Assembly (NCBI GenBank): GCA_938036625.1
Contig: CALHQH010000045.1
Coordinates: 1-64,000 of the forward strand
Direction of reading: 5' to 3'
Source: an uncultured Candidatus Saccharibacteria bacterium
GTDB lineage: Bacteria; Patescibacteriota; Saccharimonadia; Saccharimonadales; Saccharimonadaceae
DNA: 64,000 nt
The notes beneath the pieces are model-generated. The model was not told the origin of the DNA, made no database searches, and saw only the letters and a program-made list of their open reading frames with translations. This document shows, piece after piece, positions 52,160-60,657 of this stretch. The position numbers were made by a program, and so were the translations under genes. How positions within the stretch are numbered: position 1 is the first letter of the stretch; each line of letters begins with the position of its first letter.

Positions 52160-52819
52160 ATGGAACGAACAAAAAATGACAAACCTGCTATTGCCGTCGA
52201 CCTTGATGATGTCGTCTTTCCGTGCGCTGAAGGGCTGGTGGCGGCATATAATGAGCATTATGGTACCAACTTCCAGCCCAACATATCACAGACGACGTGG
52301 GATGTATCGCCAGAGGAAGTGCAGGAGCGATTTAATGGGCTGCAATTGGGGACAACACCAGGCATGGCGAAGCCTGGTTGGTTTGAGGAGATGCAAGTCC
52401 CAGATAGAGAGACGATTGAGGCGTTGCGAAGACTAGCGGCCAAGTATCGACTCTATGCAGTCTCGGCTCGGCACTACGGCCTGGTAGATGTGACAAAGCA
52501 GAGTATCGAAAAGTATTTGCCTGGTGTCTTTGAGCAGGTTATTTTGACGCAGCGGCCCGTCGAAACCGAGGACGGCATTAAGATAATGACCGACTCAAAG
52601 ACAGAGATATACCGGCAGTATAATATGGAGGTTGCAATTGATGACTCGCCGCATCACCTCGAGCGTGGCCTTGCAGGAGATGATGCACCGCTTGGCTTAG
52701 CAATTTTATTTGGCGAACGGCCATGGCATCCAGGCGCTACGATTGATGATCCGCGCGCTATTGAGTGCCGCACCTGGGCGGAGGCGGAAGAGGCTATTGC
52801 TCGATATTTCGCTTGGTAA
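52160..52819 (+). CDS. HAD-superfamily 5'-nucleotidase (NT5C-like)
   Basis: 219 aa. AIAVDLDDVVF has the nucleophile Asp and the general acid two residues on. A cap region with WDVSPEEVQERF is followed by YAVSARHYGLVDVT (motif II Ser) and AIDDSPHHLE (motif IV acids). This matches the 5'(3')-deoxyribonucleotidase NT5C group, which removes phosphate from (deoxy)nucleotides. Good AAAGGAG site, cotranscribed with the Nudix gene. Confidence 0.85.
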   Translation: MERTKNDKPAIAVDLDDVVFPCAEGLVAAYNEHYGTNFQPNISQTTWDVSPEEVQERFNGLQLGTTPGMAKPGWFEEMQVPDRETIEALRRLAAKYRLYAVSARHYGLVDVTKQSIEKYLPGVFEQVILTQRPVETEDGIKIMTDSKTEIYRQYNMEVAIDDSPHHLERGLAGDDAPLGLAILFGERPWHPGATIDDPRAIECRTWAEAEEAIARYFAW

Positions 52820-52887
52820 ATTTGAGTGAGAAACATCTGGCTCTGGATAATACACTGATTGCCTTGCAATCTGTATGTAGGATGGGC

Positions 52888-52893
52888 TACTAT
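52888..52893 (+). promoter_or_regulatory. -10 box of the YhhN-like gene
   Basis: TACTAT ends 7 bp before ATG 52901. TTGCAA at 52864-52869 gives an 18-bp spacer. Confidence 0.6.
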
Positions 52894-52900
52894 ATTTTCT

Positions 52901-53641
52901 ATGAATCTAACGATGAAACTAACGAGACTCTTGAGAGTTCTCTGGCCAGTACTACTCTGCGCAGTGGTGTGGCAGCTACTGCAGTTTGCTCCGGCAGACC
53001 AGTGGTGGTGGCTACAAAAAGCAATGAGCCCACTCACGACGATGATGATTTTTCTTGCAGCTTGGCGCTATAGCGATCGGCAGCAGCCAACGACGTGGCT
53101 CCTTCTCGTAGCGCTTGTGCTGTTTGCTGTGGCTGACTCGCTGGTGGCGTTCTTGCCCTTCTCGCATCTCATCGTTGGGCTGGGGGTGTCTTTGCTGGCG
53201 TATCTGGTGCTCTGTGTTATAAATTTGTGGCGTCTCATCTTTGCCCTTGCGAAGGGATCTGCCAGGCGCATAAATTGGGGATTGCTGCTAGCTACCTTCA
53301 TGGGCAATGCAATAATGGTATATTCGACACTGCACAACGTGTTGCCGCGTGTAGGAAGCCCGCTCCTTGCTGGAGCAATAAAAGTGTATGCTGCTGTACT
53401 TATGGTGCTGATGACGAGCGGGGCAGCGGCAGCTCTGACAGAATATCGACTACGGTGGAGCGTGGGCAGTTGTAATGGGACAATACTTGCTGCCTCGGAG
53501 TCGGCCCTTGCGCTGCAGCTCTTTGGCAAAGCATCTGAGGCATGGATTATCTATAGCATTATGCCATTGTATTGGTGTGGCCTCGTCTCCTATGTTGTGG
53601 CAAGCCGACCAAAGAAGGAGCGGCTTACATCGCGAGTGTAG
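52901..53641 (+). CDS. Multi-pass membrane protein, possibly YhhN/TMEM86 family
   Basis: 246 aa with about seven or eight hydrophobic helices. KAMSPLTTMMIFLAAW and ALVLFAVADSLVAFLPF sit where YhhN proteins have their K-P-L-T and S-L-x-G-D motifs, but the match is loose. Relatives in animals are lysoplasmalogenases. The bacterial role is unclear. The end is basic (RPKKERL), so cytoplasmic. Start ATG 52901 fits the -10 geometry. The longer frame from 52859 includes the promoter. Confidence 0.5.
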   Translation: MNLTMKLTRLLRVLWPVLLCAVVWQLLQFAPADQWWWLQKAMSPLTTMMIFLAAWRYSDRQQPTTWLLLVALVLFAVADSLVAFLPFSHLIVGLGVSLLAYLVLCVINLWRLIFALAKGSARRINWGLLLATFMGNAIMVYSTLHNVLPRVGSPLLAGAIKVYAAVLMVLMTSGAAAALTEYRLRWSVGSCNGTILAASESALALQLFGKASEAWIIYSIMPLYWCGLVSYVVASRPKKERLTSRV

Positions 53642-53710
53642 CGCCCTAAAAGATGTGGGGAGGCTCAGTTGGCCTCTTGCACAAATCTAGTATCTCACCA
53701 CTATACATGC

Positions 53711-53716
53711 TACAAT
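53711..53716 (+). promoter_or_regulatory. -10 box of uvrA
   Basis: TGC-TACAAT ends 8 bp before ATG 53725. The transcript is predicted to be leaderless. Confidence 0.65.
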
Positions 53717-53724
53717 AAGACGAT

Positions 53725-56559
53725 ATGTCGGAGCAGATACGGATTGTTGGGGCGCGCCAGAATAACCTCAAAGATGTCAGCGTAACCATTCCACGCGATC
53801 AGTTTGTGGTAGTGACGGGCCTGAGTGGTAGCGGTAAGTCGAGCCTCGTCTTTGACACGATCTACGCTGAGGGACAGCGCCGCTATGTGGAGAGTTTAAG
53901 CAGCTATGCCCGGCAGTTCCTTGGCATTATGGATAAGCCCGACGTTGACTCCATTGATGGCCTGAGCCCCAGTATCAGCATCGACCAAAAGTCGACGAGC
54001 CGCAACCCGCGCTCCACTGTCGCTACAGTGACAGAAATCTACGACTATTTACGCCTGCTCTTTGCTCGGGTGGGGGTGCCGCATTGCCCAGCTCTTATGC
54101 CCGATGGCACGCGCTGTGGCAAGCCTGTCCAGCGCCGGACAGCTCAGTCTATTATCGACGAAATTATGAAACTTCCTGAGGGGAGCAAGCTCATGCTGCT
54201 GGCACCGATCGTGAGCCAAAAGAAAGGGGAGTTTGCCCACATCCCCGAGCAGTACATGCGCAGTGGCTTTGCGCGGGCTCGGGTAGATGGCGTGGTGTAT
54301 GCGCTTGATGAGTTCCCGGAACTACAGAAGAGCTATAAGCATGATATTGAGCTGGTGGTTGATCGTGTCGTGATGGCGCCAACGATGGTGAGCCGCATCT
54401 CGCAGTCGGTCGAGCAAGCGCTGGAGCTTGCGAGTGGAGTTGTGCAGGTGTTAGACGCCACGAGTGGGGAAATCACGACGTATAGTCAGCGCTATGCCTG
54501 TATGGATCACCCAGGCGAGGATATTCCCGAGCTTGAGCCGCGGCTCTTTAGTTTCAACGCGCCGCAGGGGGCGTGTCCGGTTTGCACGGGCCTCGGCACA
54601 CGCCTGGAAGTTGACCCGGAGCTCATCCTTAACCCCAATCTGACGATTGCCGAGGGAGCGATCCGCCCCTTCAACCGCTTCAACGCCGAAGCGTGGTACA
54701 TGAAGCGTCTCGCCGCGGTGGCTGAGGAGCACGGTTTTAGCTTGCACGTACCCGTCAAGGAGCTGGGTGATGATGCTGTGCAGAAGGTGCTCTATGGCAC
54801 AGGCACGCAAAAATACCGTATTCACCTCAGTGGTAATCGCTATTATGACTCGACCTACGAAGGGGTCATCCCCAACCTCGAGCGTCGCCATCGCGAGACC
54901 GATAGTGAGTTTATGCGCAAAGATATCGAGCGCTTCATGCGGGAGCGGAAGTGTACGGCCTGCAAGGGTGCGCGGCTCAAACCAGTGGTGCTGGCAGTGA
55001 CAGTCAATGGCCTCTCCATTATGGATATTTGCAATCTGGACGTCGCCAATGCGCTGGATATGATAGGCCAGCTGGAATTTAGTACAGAACAGCAGCACAT
55101 CGTTAAGCTTGTTGTCAAAGAAATCATGGCGCGGCTGGGCTTTATGAACAATGTCGGGCTCAGTTACCTTGAGCTGGGGCGAGCAGCGAACACGCTCAGT
55201 GGTGGTGAGGCGCAGCGTATTCGCCTCGCGACGCAGATTGGTAGTGGCCTGCAGGGGGTGCTGTATGTGCTGGATGAGCCATCGATTGGCCTCCATCAGC
55301 GTGACAACGATCGCCTTATCCAGACGCTCAAGAATCTACGCGACCTAGGTAATACCGTGCTTGTGGTAGAGCACGACGAAGATACGATTGCGGCGGCTGA
55401 CTATCTGGTGGATGTTGGGCCAGGCGCTGGCGTGCACGGTGGGGAGATCGTGGCACACGGTACGCCAGCAGAGGTAGCACGCATGCCACAGAGCATCACC
55501 GGTCGGTATCTGTCTGGTGCGGAGAAGATCCCAGTGCCAGCTCAGCGTCGTCCGATTGAGCAGGGCCGTGCACTAATAATCCGCGGGGCACGCGAGAATA
55601 ATCTCAAGAATATCGACGTCACCATCCCGCTTGGTGTCCTCACGCTGGTGACAGGGGTGAGTGGCAGTGGTAAGTCGACGCTCGTCAATAGCATTCTCGC
55701 GAGCGAGCTCACTGCCCGCTTGCACCGTGCCCAAGCAGTGCCAGGTGCACATGATGCAATCGATGGGGTCGAGCAGCTCGATAAAGCAATTGTCATCGAC
55801 CAGTCGGCAATCGGCCGCACTCCGCGCTCCAACCCTGCCACCTATACCGGCGTATTCACACAGATTCGCGAGCTTTTTGCGGGCACACCCGAGGCGAATA
55901 TCCGCGGCTACAAGCCAGGGCGCTTTAGCTTCAACGTTAAGGGTGGGCGCTGCGAGCACTGCCAGGGCGATGGCGTCATTAAGATAGAGATGCACTTCTT
56001 GCCTGATGTCTATATCCAATGCCCCGAATGTCATGGTAAACGTTATAATCGTGAGGCGCTTGAGATCACCTATAAAGGTAAGACGATTAGCGACGTCCTG
56101 GATATGACGGTCGAGCAAGCCTGTGAGTTCTTCGCTAACATTCCTGCGATCGCTCGCAAATTGACGACGATCAATGAAGTGGGCCTTGGCTATATCAAGC
56201 TCGGCCAGCCCGCCACGACCTTTAGCGGTGGCGAGGCGCAGCGCATTAAGCTTGCCACCGAGCTAAGCCGGCGCACGACTGGCAAGACACTCTATATTCT
56301 CGATGAGCCGACTACTGGCCTGCATACCGCTGACGTCAAGAAGCTACTCGAGATCCTCCAGCGCCTCGTAGCGGGCGGCAACAGCATGGTTATCATTGAG
56401 CATAATCTTGAGGTTATCAAGTGCGCCGACCATATTATTGACATGGGCCCCGAAGGCGGGCAGGGCGGCGGCACCGTCATCGCCAGCGGTACACCCGAAG
56501 AAGTCGCGCATAACCCAGCATCGTTTACCGGGAAGTATTTGCGGCCACTGTTGGGCTAA
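53725..56559 (+). CDS. uvrA: Excinuclease ABC subunit A
   Basis: 944 aa. Two ABC ATPase modules: GLSGSGKSSLVFD and GVSGSGKSTLVNS (Walker A), LSGGEAQRIRLATQIG and FSGGEAQRIKLATELS (signatures), YVLDEPSIGLH and YILDEPTTGLH (Walker B). Zinc-binding Cys pairs are CTACKGARL and CEHCQGDG with CPECHGKRY. UvrA finds bulky DNA lesions with UvrB. I see no LexA-like box near the promoter. Full length, monocistronic or leading a short operon with the next gene. Confidence 0.98.
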   Translation: MSEQIRIVGARQNNLKDVSVTIPRDQFVVVTGLSGSGKSSLVFDTIYAEGQRRYVESLSSYARQFLGIMDKPDVDSIDGLSPSISIDQKSTSRNPRSTVATVTEIYDYLRLLFARVGVPHCPALMPDGTRCGKPVQRRTAQSIIDEIMKLPEGSKLMLLAPIVSQKKGEFAHIPEQYMRSGFARARVDGVVYALDEFPELQKSYKHDIELVVDRVVMAPTMVSRISQSVEQALELASGVVQVLDATSGEITTYSQRYACMDHPGEDIPELEPRLFSFNAPQGACPVCTGLGTRLEVDPELILNPNLTIAEGAIRPFNRFNAEAWYMKRLAAVAEEHGFSLHVPVKELGDDAVQKVLYGTGTQKYRIHLSGNRYYDSTYEGVIPNLERRHRETDSEFMRKDIERFMRERKCTACKGARLKPVVLAVTVNGLSIMDICNLDVANALDMIGQLEFSTEQQHIVKLVVKEIMARLGFMNNVGLSYLELGRAANTLSGGEAQRIRLATQIGSGLQGVLYVLDEPSIGLHQRDNDRLIQTLKNLRDLGNTVLVVEHDEDTIAAADYLVDVGPGAGVHGGEIVAHGTPAEVARMPQSITGRYLSGAEKIPVPAQRRPIEQGRALIIRGARENNLKNIDVTIPLGVLTLVTGVSGSGKSTLVNSILASELTARLHRAQAVPGAHDAIDGVEQLDKAIVIDQSAIGRTPRSNPATYTGVFTQIRELFAGTPEANIRGYKPGRFSFNVKGGRCEHCQGDGVIKIEMHFLPDVYIQCPECHGKRYNREALEITYKGKTISDVLDMTVEQACEFFANIPAIARKLTTINEVGLGYIKLGQPATTFSGGEAQRIKLATELSRRTTGKTLYILDEPTTGLHTADVKKLLEILQRLVAGGNSMVIIEHNLEVIKCADHIIDMGPEGGQGGGTVIASGTPEEVAHNPASFTGKYLRPLLG

Positions 56560-56594
56560 TAGTACTATGTCAAAACCAAGGCAAAATATCCAAC

Positions 56595-57125
56595 ATGAGA
56601 TCAAAACAGTCACAACCTGATAGGCACTCATATCGCACCGCCATTCTTCGCTATGCCCAGCGCGATCAAGCGATGCGCCAGCAGTACTTGACTGGTGGCG
56701 GGGCGTGGGATGCATCGCTCGATGCTGACTCGACTGAATTTTTGCGTACGATTGTGGCGGCGATCGGCTGGCCAACACTACATATGGTGGGTAAGGAGGC
56801 TTCGGCTGCGGCGTGGTTGTTACTACAGCATTCACCAGATATCGACTTTATGGAGTACTGTCTTGAGCTAATGAAGGCAGCGCCACGTGGCGAGGTAGCG
56901 CTGCGCGATATAGCCTTCCTCGAGGATCGGGTGTGTTTGCTGCGTGGTCGGCCACAGATATATGGCTCGCAGTTTCAGGGGCGGGGTAAAACCCTTCGTC
57001 TCTACCCAGTCGAAGATGCTGAGCGGCTTGATGAGCGCCGTGCAGCGATGGGTCTGCTGCCATTTGCAGAGTACGAAAAGCAGATTCGTCAGATGTATGG
57101 TGATGAGCCGCTGGCTGGCAGATAA
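56595..57125 (+). CDS. DUF6624-like hypothetical protein
   Basis: 176 aa. A helical N-terminus with DQAMRQQY precedes IGWPTLHMVGKEASAAAWLLLQHSPD, and LEDRVCLLRGRPQIYGSQF follows. That order resembles DUF6624 proteins, which occur singly in many bacteria and have no known function. No secretion signal is seen. It starts 35 bp after uvrA and ends before a terminator at 57170, so it is probably cotranscribed with uvrA. Confidence 0.7.
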   Translation: MRSKQSQPDRHSYRTAILRYAQRDQAMRQQYLTGGGAWDASLDADSTEFLRTIVAAIGWPTLHMVGKEASAAAWLLLQHSPDIDFMEYCLELMKAAPRGEVALRDIAFLEDRVCLLRGRPQIYGSQFQGRGKTLRLYPVEDAERLDERRAAMGLLPFAEYEKQIRQMYGDEPLAGR

Positions 57126-57169
57126 GAGGCGCAGCACAACAACATCGGATAATCGAACAAAGCCAAAGC

Positions 57170-57202
57170 AAAGAGCCAGCTACTCATACGCTGACTCTTT
57201 TT
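57170..57202 (+). terminator. Intrinsic terminator after the uvrA-DUF6624 unit
   Basis: AAAGAG-C-CAGC pairs with GCTG-A-CTCTTT with one internal mismatch and a 9-nt loop. A T5 run closes it. Confidence 0.75.
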
Positions 57203-57222
57203 ACACAAATAGTGTGAGGAGG

Positions 57223-57891
57223 TTATTTCTTCGTTCGCTTGCCCTTGCGCAGCATAACAGAAAACTGATATTTGAGCTTATCGCGGGTTGATTTTTGTTT
57301 GAGCGCATGGATGACCATCGGTGCAACAGAGATAAGGATGATAATAATTGCGGTTACCTCAATATTAACACCAGCTTTGGTGAGGATTGCGCCCGCAAAG
57401 TAGCCAAGGTAGGTGAAGATGGCGGCCCATAGCGCACCCCCGACGATGTTGAATAAGAGGAAGGTGTTGTAGTGCATCTTGCTCGCACCAGCTACGATTG
57501 GGGCAAAGGTGCGCACGATGGGCACAAAGCGCGCCAGGACGATGGTCAGTGAGCCATGCTTTTGGTAAAATTGCTCGGCCTGCTCGAGGTATTTTTTCTT
57601 AAAAAAGCGCGAGTTGGGCTTGAGAAAAAGCTTGCGCCCGACTTTGTGACCAAAGGCATAGCCAGTGCTATCGCCAAGGATTGCCATAAGAGCGATCGCT
57701 GCAACAAAGAGGTGAATATTGAGTGGGTGGCCAAATAGGCGAAGGATCTCTTGATTTACCATATAGCCTGCCGTAAAGAGGAGGCTGTCCCCCGGTAAGA
57801 CAAAGCCGATCAAGAGGCCAGACTCTGCATAGACCACGAGCAAAACCGCGGCAATGCCGAGGCCAGTAATTGCATGTATAAGTGATTCCAT
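57223..57891 (-). CDS. DedA family membrane protein
   Basis: 222 aa. ESGLLIGFVLPGDSLLFTAGY and RFVPIVRTFAPIVAGASKMHY are the two DedA signatures with the re-entrant-loop Glu/Asp and Arg residues. Five or so helices, basic tail. DedA (VTT-domain) proteins include lipid scramblases such as UptA, which recycles undecaprenyl phosphate. That would suit the wall and polysaccharide pathways here. The start is set by TATACT (57900-57905), 8 bp before ATG. Confidence 0.93.
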   Translation of the reverse strand: MESLIHAITGLGIAAVLLVVYAESGLLIGFVLPGDSLLFTAGYMVNQEILRLFGHPLNIHLFVAAIALMAILGDSTGYAFGHKVGRKLFLKPNSRFFKKKYLEQAEQFYQKHGSLTIVLARFVPIVRTFAPIVAGASKMHYNTFLLFNIVGGALWAAIFTYLGYFAGAILTKAGVNIEVTAIIIILISVAPMVIHALKQKSTRDKLKYQFSVMLRKGKRTKK

Positions 57892-57899
57892 CGCGCTTT

Positions 57900-57905
57900 A
57901 GTATA
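57900..57905 (-). promoter_or_regulatory. -10 box of the dedA-like gene
   Basis: TATACT on the minus strand ends 8 bp before ATG 57891, a leaderless geometry. Confidence 0.65.
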
Positions 57906-57966
57906 CCATACTTTGCTCGGGGAAGGGAGTTCTTTGCTGCTTTTGGCTCACCTGGCACAAAAATGT

Positions 57967-57972
57967 TATACT
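57967..57972 (+). promoter_or_regulatory. -10 box of rplY
   Basis: TATACT, predicting a start near 57979 and a leader of about 42 nt with an AAAGGAG site. Confidence 0.6.
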
Positions 57973-58020
57973 AAAGAGGCAATATTACTTAACTCCGGAA
58001 ACATATCCGAAAGGAGAACT

Positions 58021-58722
58021 ATGGGAGATAAGATAACACTAAGGATCGAGACACGATCAATTCATGGCAAGAAAGTTCGTCAATTGCGCCGCCAGGGCAT
58101 AACGCCAGCGGTGGTGTATGGTGCTGGTATGGATGCTGCTGATGTGCAGGCACCGAGTGGTGAGGTGGCAAAGGTTGTGGCCGCAGCTGGCCGCCACACA
58201 CCAATTCATTTGACAGGGGTTAAGCGGCGCATTGCGCTTATCAAAAGTATCGATTACGACCCAACGCGAGTGGGTGTGATTCGCCACATTGCTCTACATG
58301 CGGTACGCGCAGACGAGCCAGTTACGGCAGAGGTGCCAGTGCGCCTTATTGGTATGGGTGAGTCTGAAGCTGAGAAGAATGGACTGGTCGTGCTACAAGC
58401 AATTGAGAAGGTTGAGGTGAAGGCCTTGCCGATGGACTTGCCAGAGGCGCTGGATGTGTCGGTGCTTGGCCTGGCCAGCGAAGGCGACCGCGTGACGGTA
58501 GGCGACATTACACTGCCTGAGGGTGTTGAACTGGTCGAGCATGACGATGGCCGTGAAGGTACTGCCGATGATGACGTGACGGTGAAGGATCTCGTCATTG
58601 CGAGCGCCTACGAGCCAAGTGCCCTTGCTGCCGCTAATGAAGCGGCTGCTGGTGCTGCCGAGAGCGCGGATGCGGAGGATGTTGCGGCCGAGCAGGGTAG
58701 CGACGAGGATGCGGCAGCATAG
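58021..58722 (+). CDS. rplY: 50S ribosomal protein bL25 (CTC form)
   Basis: 233 aa. The L25 domain (about 1-95: ITLRIETRSIHGKKVRQLRRQGI, PAVVYGAG) binds 5S rRNA. The C-terminal TL5/CTC domain (about 100-190: EVPVRLIGMGESEAEKNGLV, GDRVTVGDITLPEGVEL) is followed by an acidic Ala/Glu/Asp tail. AAAGGAG precedes ATG 58021 at 6 nt. The longer frame from 57913 crosses the promoter and is rejected. Confidence 0.94.
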   Translation: MGDKITLRIETRSIHGKKVRQLRRQGITPAVVYGAGMDAADVQAPSGEVAKVVAAAGRHTPIHLTGVKRRIALIKSIDYDPTRVGVIRHIALHAVRADEPVTAEVPVRLIGMGESEAEKNGLVVLQAIEKVEVKALPMDLPEALDVSVLGLASEGDRVTVGDITLPEGVELVEHDDGREGTADDDVTVKDLVIASAYEPSALAAANEAAAGAAESADAEDVAAEQGSDEDAAA

Positions 58723-58763
58723 CACCTAGCGAGCAATACTTACAAGAGAGCGATCAATCATAA

Positions 58764-58793
58764 AAGAAACCAGTCATGTGAGGCTGGTTTCTT
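58764..58793. terminator. Bidirectional terminator between rplY and the SDR gene
   Basis: AAGAAACCAG (58764-58773) pairs with CTGGTTTCTT (58784-58793) over 10 bp, with a 10-nt loop. It is symmetric, so it works for both strands. Confidence 0.85.
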
Positions 58794-58822
58794 ATGCTGT
58801 ATTGGCCGTAATCATGCAGTTA

Positions 58823-59623
58823 CTACACCGCGAGGAATCCGCCATCCACCACAATTTCCGCTCCATTAACATACTGGCTCATTGGCGTACCAAGCCACAG
58901 TGCAGTACAAGCAACGTCGTCGGGCTGGCCCAGATTCTTGGCAGGGAGGCGGAGGTTATAGGTGAGGCCGGTCTTAATGATGGAGAAATCGAGCTTCTTG
59001 AGCGCCGCAAGCCCCATCTTCTGAGCACCTGGCGTGCTGATGCCGCCCGGCAAGATGGTATTGACCTTCCAGCCACTTCGCCCAAAGTCTTTAACGAGCC
59101 CACGGCTCAGCGCAAGGACGCTGGCTTTGCTCATGGCGTAGAGCGTCATGTCGTAGGTCATACCTTTGAGGGCTTCGATGGAGCTGATGTTGATGATAGT
59201 ACCTGGTGCTGTGCGGCGAGCGATCATTTCTTGACACATGGTGAGCACTGCCCGGGTGTTGATCTGGATTGTTTTGTCGAAGGTTGCCTGGTCGATATCG
59301 GCGAGCTTGACTGGCGCAAAAATACCAGCGTTGTTGATGAGGATGTCTGGCGTTGGGGTGATATCGCGCCATAGTGCGGTGATAGCGCTATTGTCGGAGA
59401 GGTCGACGATGTGCGTTGTGACAGCAGCATCAAATTGCTCGCGCAGCTCGGTAGCGGTTTGCTGCAGTGCGTCGGCATCACGATCAACGAGCTGGAGGGT
59501 AGCACCAGCCTCGGCGTAGCGCCATGCAATCGCCCTGCCAATACCCATCGCGGCACCAGTGATGAGCACCGTCTTGTTTGTCAATTTCAGTAATTCGTGC
59601 AGAGGAGTTGGATGTGTTGTCAT
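58823..59623 (-). CDS. Short-chain dehydrogenase/reductase
   Basis: 266 aa classical SDR. TGAAMGIGRAIA is the cofactor-binding Gly motif, VDRDADAL has an Asp favouring NAD(H), and NNAG, ISSIEAL (Ser) and YAMSKAS (YxxxK) complete the active site. VDGGFLAV ends the fold. Substrate unknown. Leaderless geometry from TGC-TATAAT (59630-59638). Confidence 0.93.
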   Translation of the reverse strand: MTTHPTPLHELLKLTNKTVLITGAAMGIGRAIAWRYAEAGATLQLVDRDADALQQTATELREQFDAAVTTHIVDLSDNSAITALWRDITPTPDILINNAGIFAPVKLADIDQATFDKTIQINTRAVLTMCQEMIARRTAPGTIINISSIEALKGMTYDMTLYAMSKASVLALSRGLVKDFGRSGWKVNTILPGGISTPGAQKMGLAALKKLDFSIIKTGLTYNLRLPAKNLGQPDDVACTALWLGTPMSQYVNGAEIVVDGGFLAV

Positions 59624-59629
59624 GTCATT

Positions 59630-59635
59630 ATTATA
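59630..59635 (-). promoter_or_regulatory. -10 box of the SDR gene
   Basis: TATAAT preceded by TGC on the minus strand, 6 bp from ATG 59623. Confidence 0.7.
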
Positions 59636-59822
59636 GCATAACCAGTATGAATCGGGTGTAGTTATATTTATTGCAAAGAGTTTACATCTTAGACGTTGAG
59701 CTCTATGCGTATAATATACGAGGTGATATTTCTCAAACGGATTGATTTCTCAAAATAAACACCGGAAGCAGAGGGCGCTCGCACTGAACATATAGGGTTT
59801 GGAAAATAATCAAAGAAAAGCA

Positions 59823-59851
59823 TTGTCTTTTTATTGTAAATCAATTACAAT
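59823..59851 (+). promoter_or_regulatory. Promoter and Fur/PerR-type operator of the regulator-thioredoxin operon
   Basis: TTGTCT (59823-59828), 17 bp, TACAAT (59846-59851), then 6 bp to ATG 59858. The inverted repeat ATTGTAA-N5-TTACAAT (59833-59851) covers the spacer and the -10 box. It resembles Fur/PerR boxes and predicts autorepression. Confidence 0.75.
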
Positions 59852-59857
59852 AGCTGC

Positions 59858-60259
59858 ATGGAGCACGCAGTACAGCGCCGGACAACGAAATATACCGATC
59901 GAGTGATCGCGATTCTTCGCCAGCTGCAGCATGCTACCAACGCCGAGATTGCGGCCGCACTACGCCACGACTACCCCCGTGTCAGTGCGACCACCGTGCA
60001 TCGCATCACCCAGCGGTTGCAAGCGGATGGGGTGATTGGCCTTGCGCCAGCAACCGAGCATGGCTGCCTGCGCTACGATAGCAATTCTGTGCCGCATGAC
60101 CATTTTGTCTGCAGCTCCTGCGATGGCCTGCACGATATCACCATCGCGCCAGCGCTGCGGCATGAGCTTGCGCGGCAGGTAGCAGACTGCCTTGTCGATG
60201 GGCCGCTCATCATTACTGGCACATGCCACCCCTGTCATCGCGATAACCATAATTTATAA
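59858..60259 (+). CDS. Fur family transcriptional regulator (PerR/Fur/Zur type)
   Basis: 133 aa. Winged helix (about 12-70; NAEIAAALRHDYPRVSATTVHRI) and dimerisation/metal domain. HDHFVCSSC has His-x-His of the sensing site and the first Cys pair of the structural zinc, and CHPCH the second pair. Metal preference cannot be read with certainty. An operator over its own promoter and coupling to thioredoxin 11 bp downstream favour a peroxide/redox (PerR-like) role. Leaderless start. Confidence 0.9.
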   Translation: MEHAVQRRTTKYTDRVIAILRQLQHATNAEIAAALRHDYPRVSATTVHRITQRLQADGVIGLAPATEHGCLRYDSNSVPHDHFVCSSCDGLHDITIAPALRHELARQVADCLVDGPLIITGTCHPCHRDNHNL

Positions 60260-60270
60260 GGAGAAAAATC

Positions 60271-60600
60271 ATGGCACTATACAATACCACTACCAAGCAA
60301 GAATTTGAAGAACACGCTCTCCAGAGTGAGCGGCCAGTGCTGGTTGACTTTTGGGCACCGTGGTGCCCACCCTGCCGCGCAATGGCACCACTGCTTGAGC
60401 AGATTGCTGAAGAGACGGAGTTCGACGTCGTTAAGGTTGATACCGAAGCAAGCCAAGACAATGCAGCGCTTGCCTTGCAACACCAAGTGCAGAGTATCCC
60501 CAACATGAAGATCTTCAAGAGCGGTGCTGTGGTGGCAGAACTGGTCGGCATGAAGCCAAAGCAAGTGCTGATTGATGCCTTGCAGCAAGCAGATGCCTAA
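60271..60600 (+). CDS. trxA: Thioredoxin with CPPC active site
   Basis: 109 aa thioredoxin fold. VDFWAPWCPPCRAMAPLLEQIA holds the active-site CPPC in place of the usual CGPC. SIPNMKIFKSG has the cis-Pro loop, although the family usually reads SIPTLLLF. The Pro change may shift redox potential. AAGGAG precedes ATG by 8 nt. It is second in the operon with the Fur-family regulator, so it is probably induced under oxidative stress. Confidence 0.93.
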   Translation: MALYNTTTKQEFEEHALQSERPVLVDFWAPWCPPCRAMAPLLEQIAEETEFDVVKVDTEASQDNAALALQHQVQSIPNMKIFKSGAVVAELVGMKPKQVLIDALQQADA

Positions 60601-60627
60601 ATTTACCCTCTAACAGATTTCCTCCTT

Positions 60628-60656
60628 AGGACCAGCACAGATGTGTTGGTCCTTTT
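60628..60656 (+). terminator. Intrinsic terminator after trxA
   Basis: AGGACCAGCAC pairs with GTGTTGGTCCT (one G-T pair), followed by TTTTG. It abuts the end of the minus-strand ABC transporter gene. Confidence 0.85.
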
Positions 60657-60657
60657 G

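Noticed and set aside
54451..55296. 281-codon open frame on the minus strand
   Set aside because: Antisense to uvrA, with no initiation signal. uvrA itself is unambiguous.
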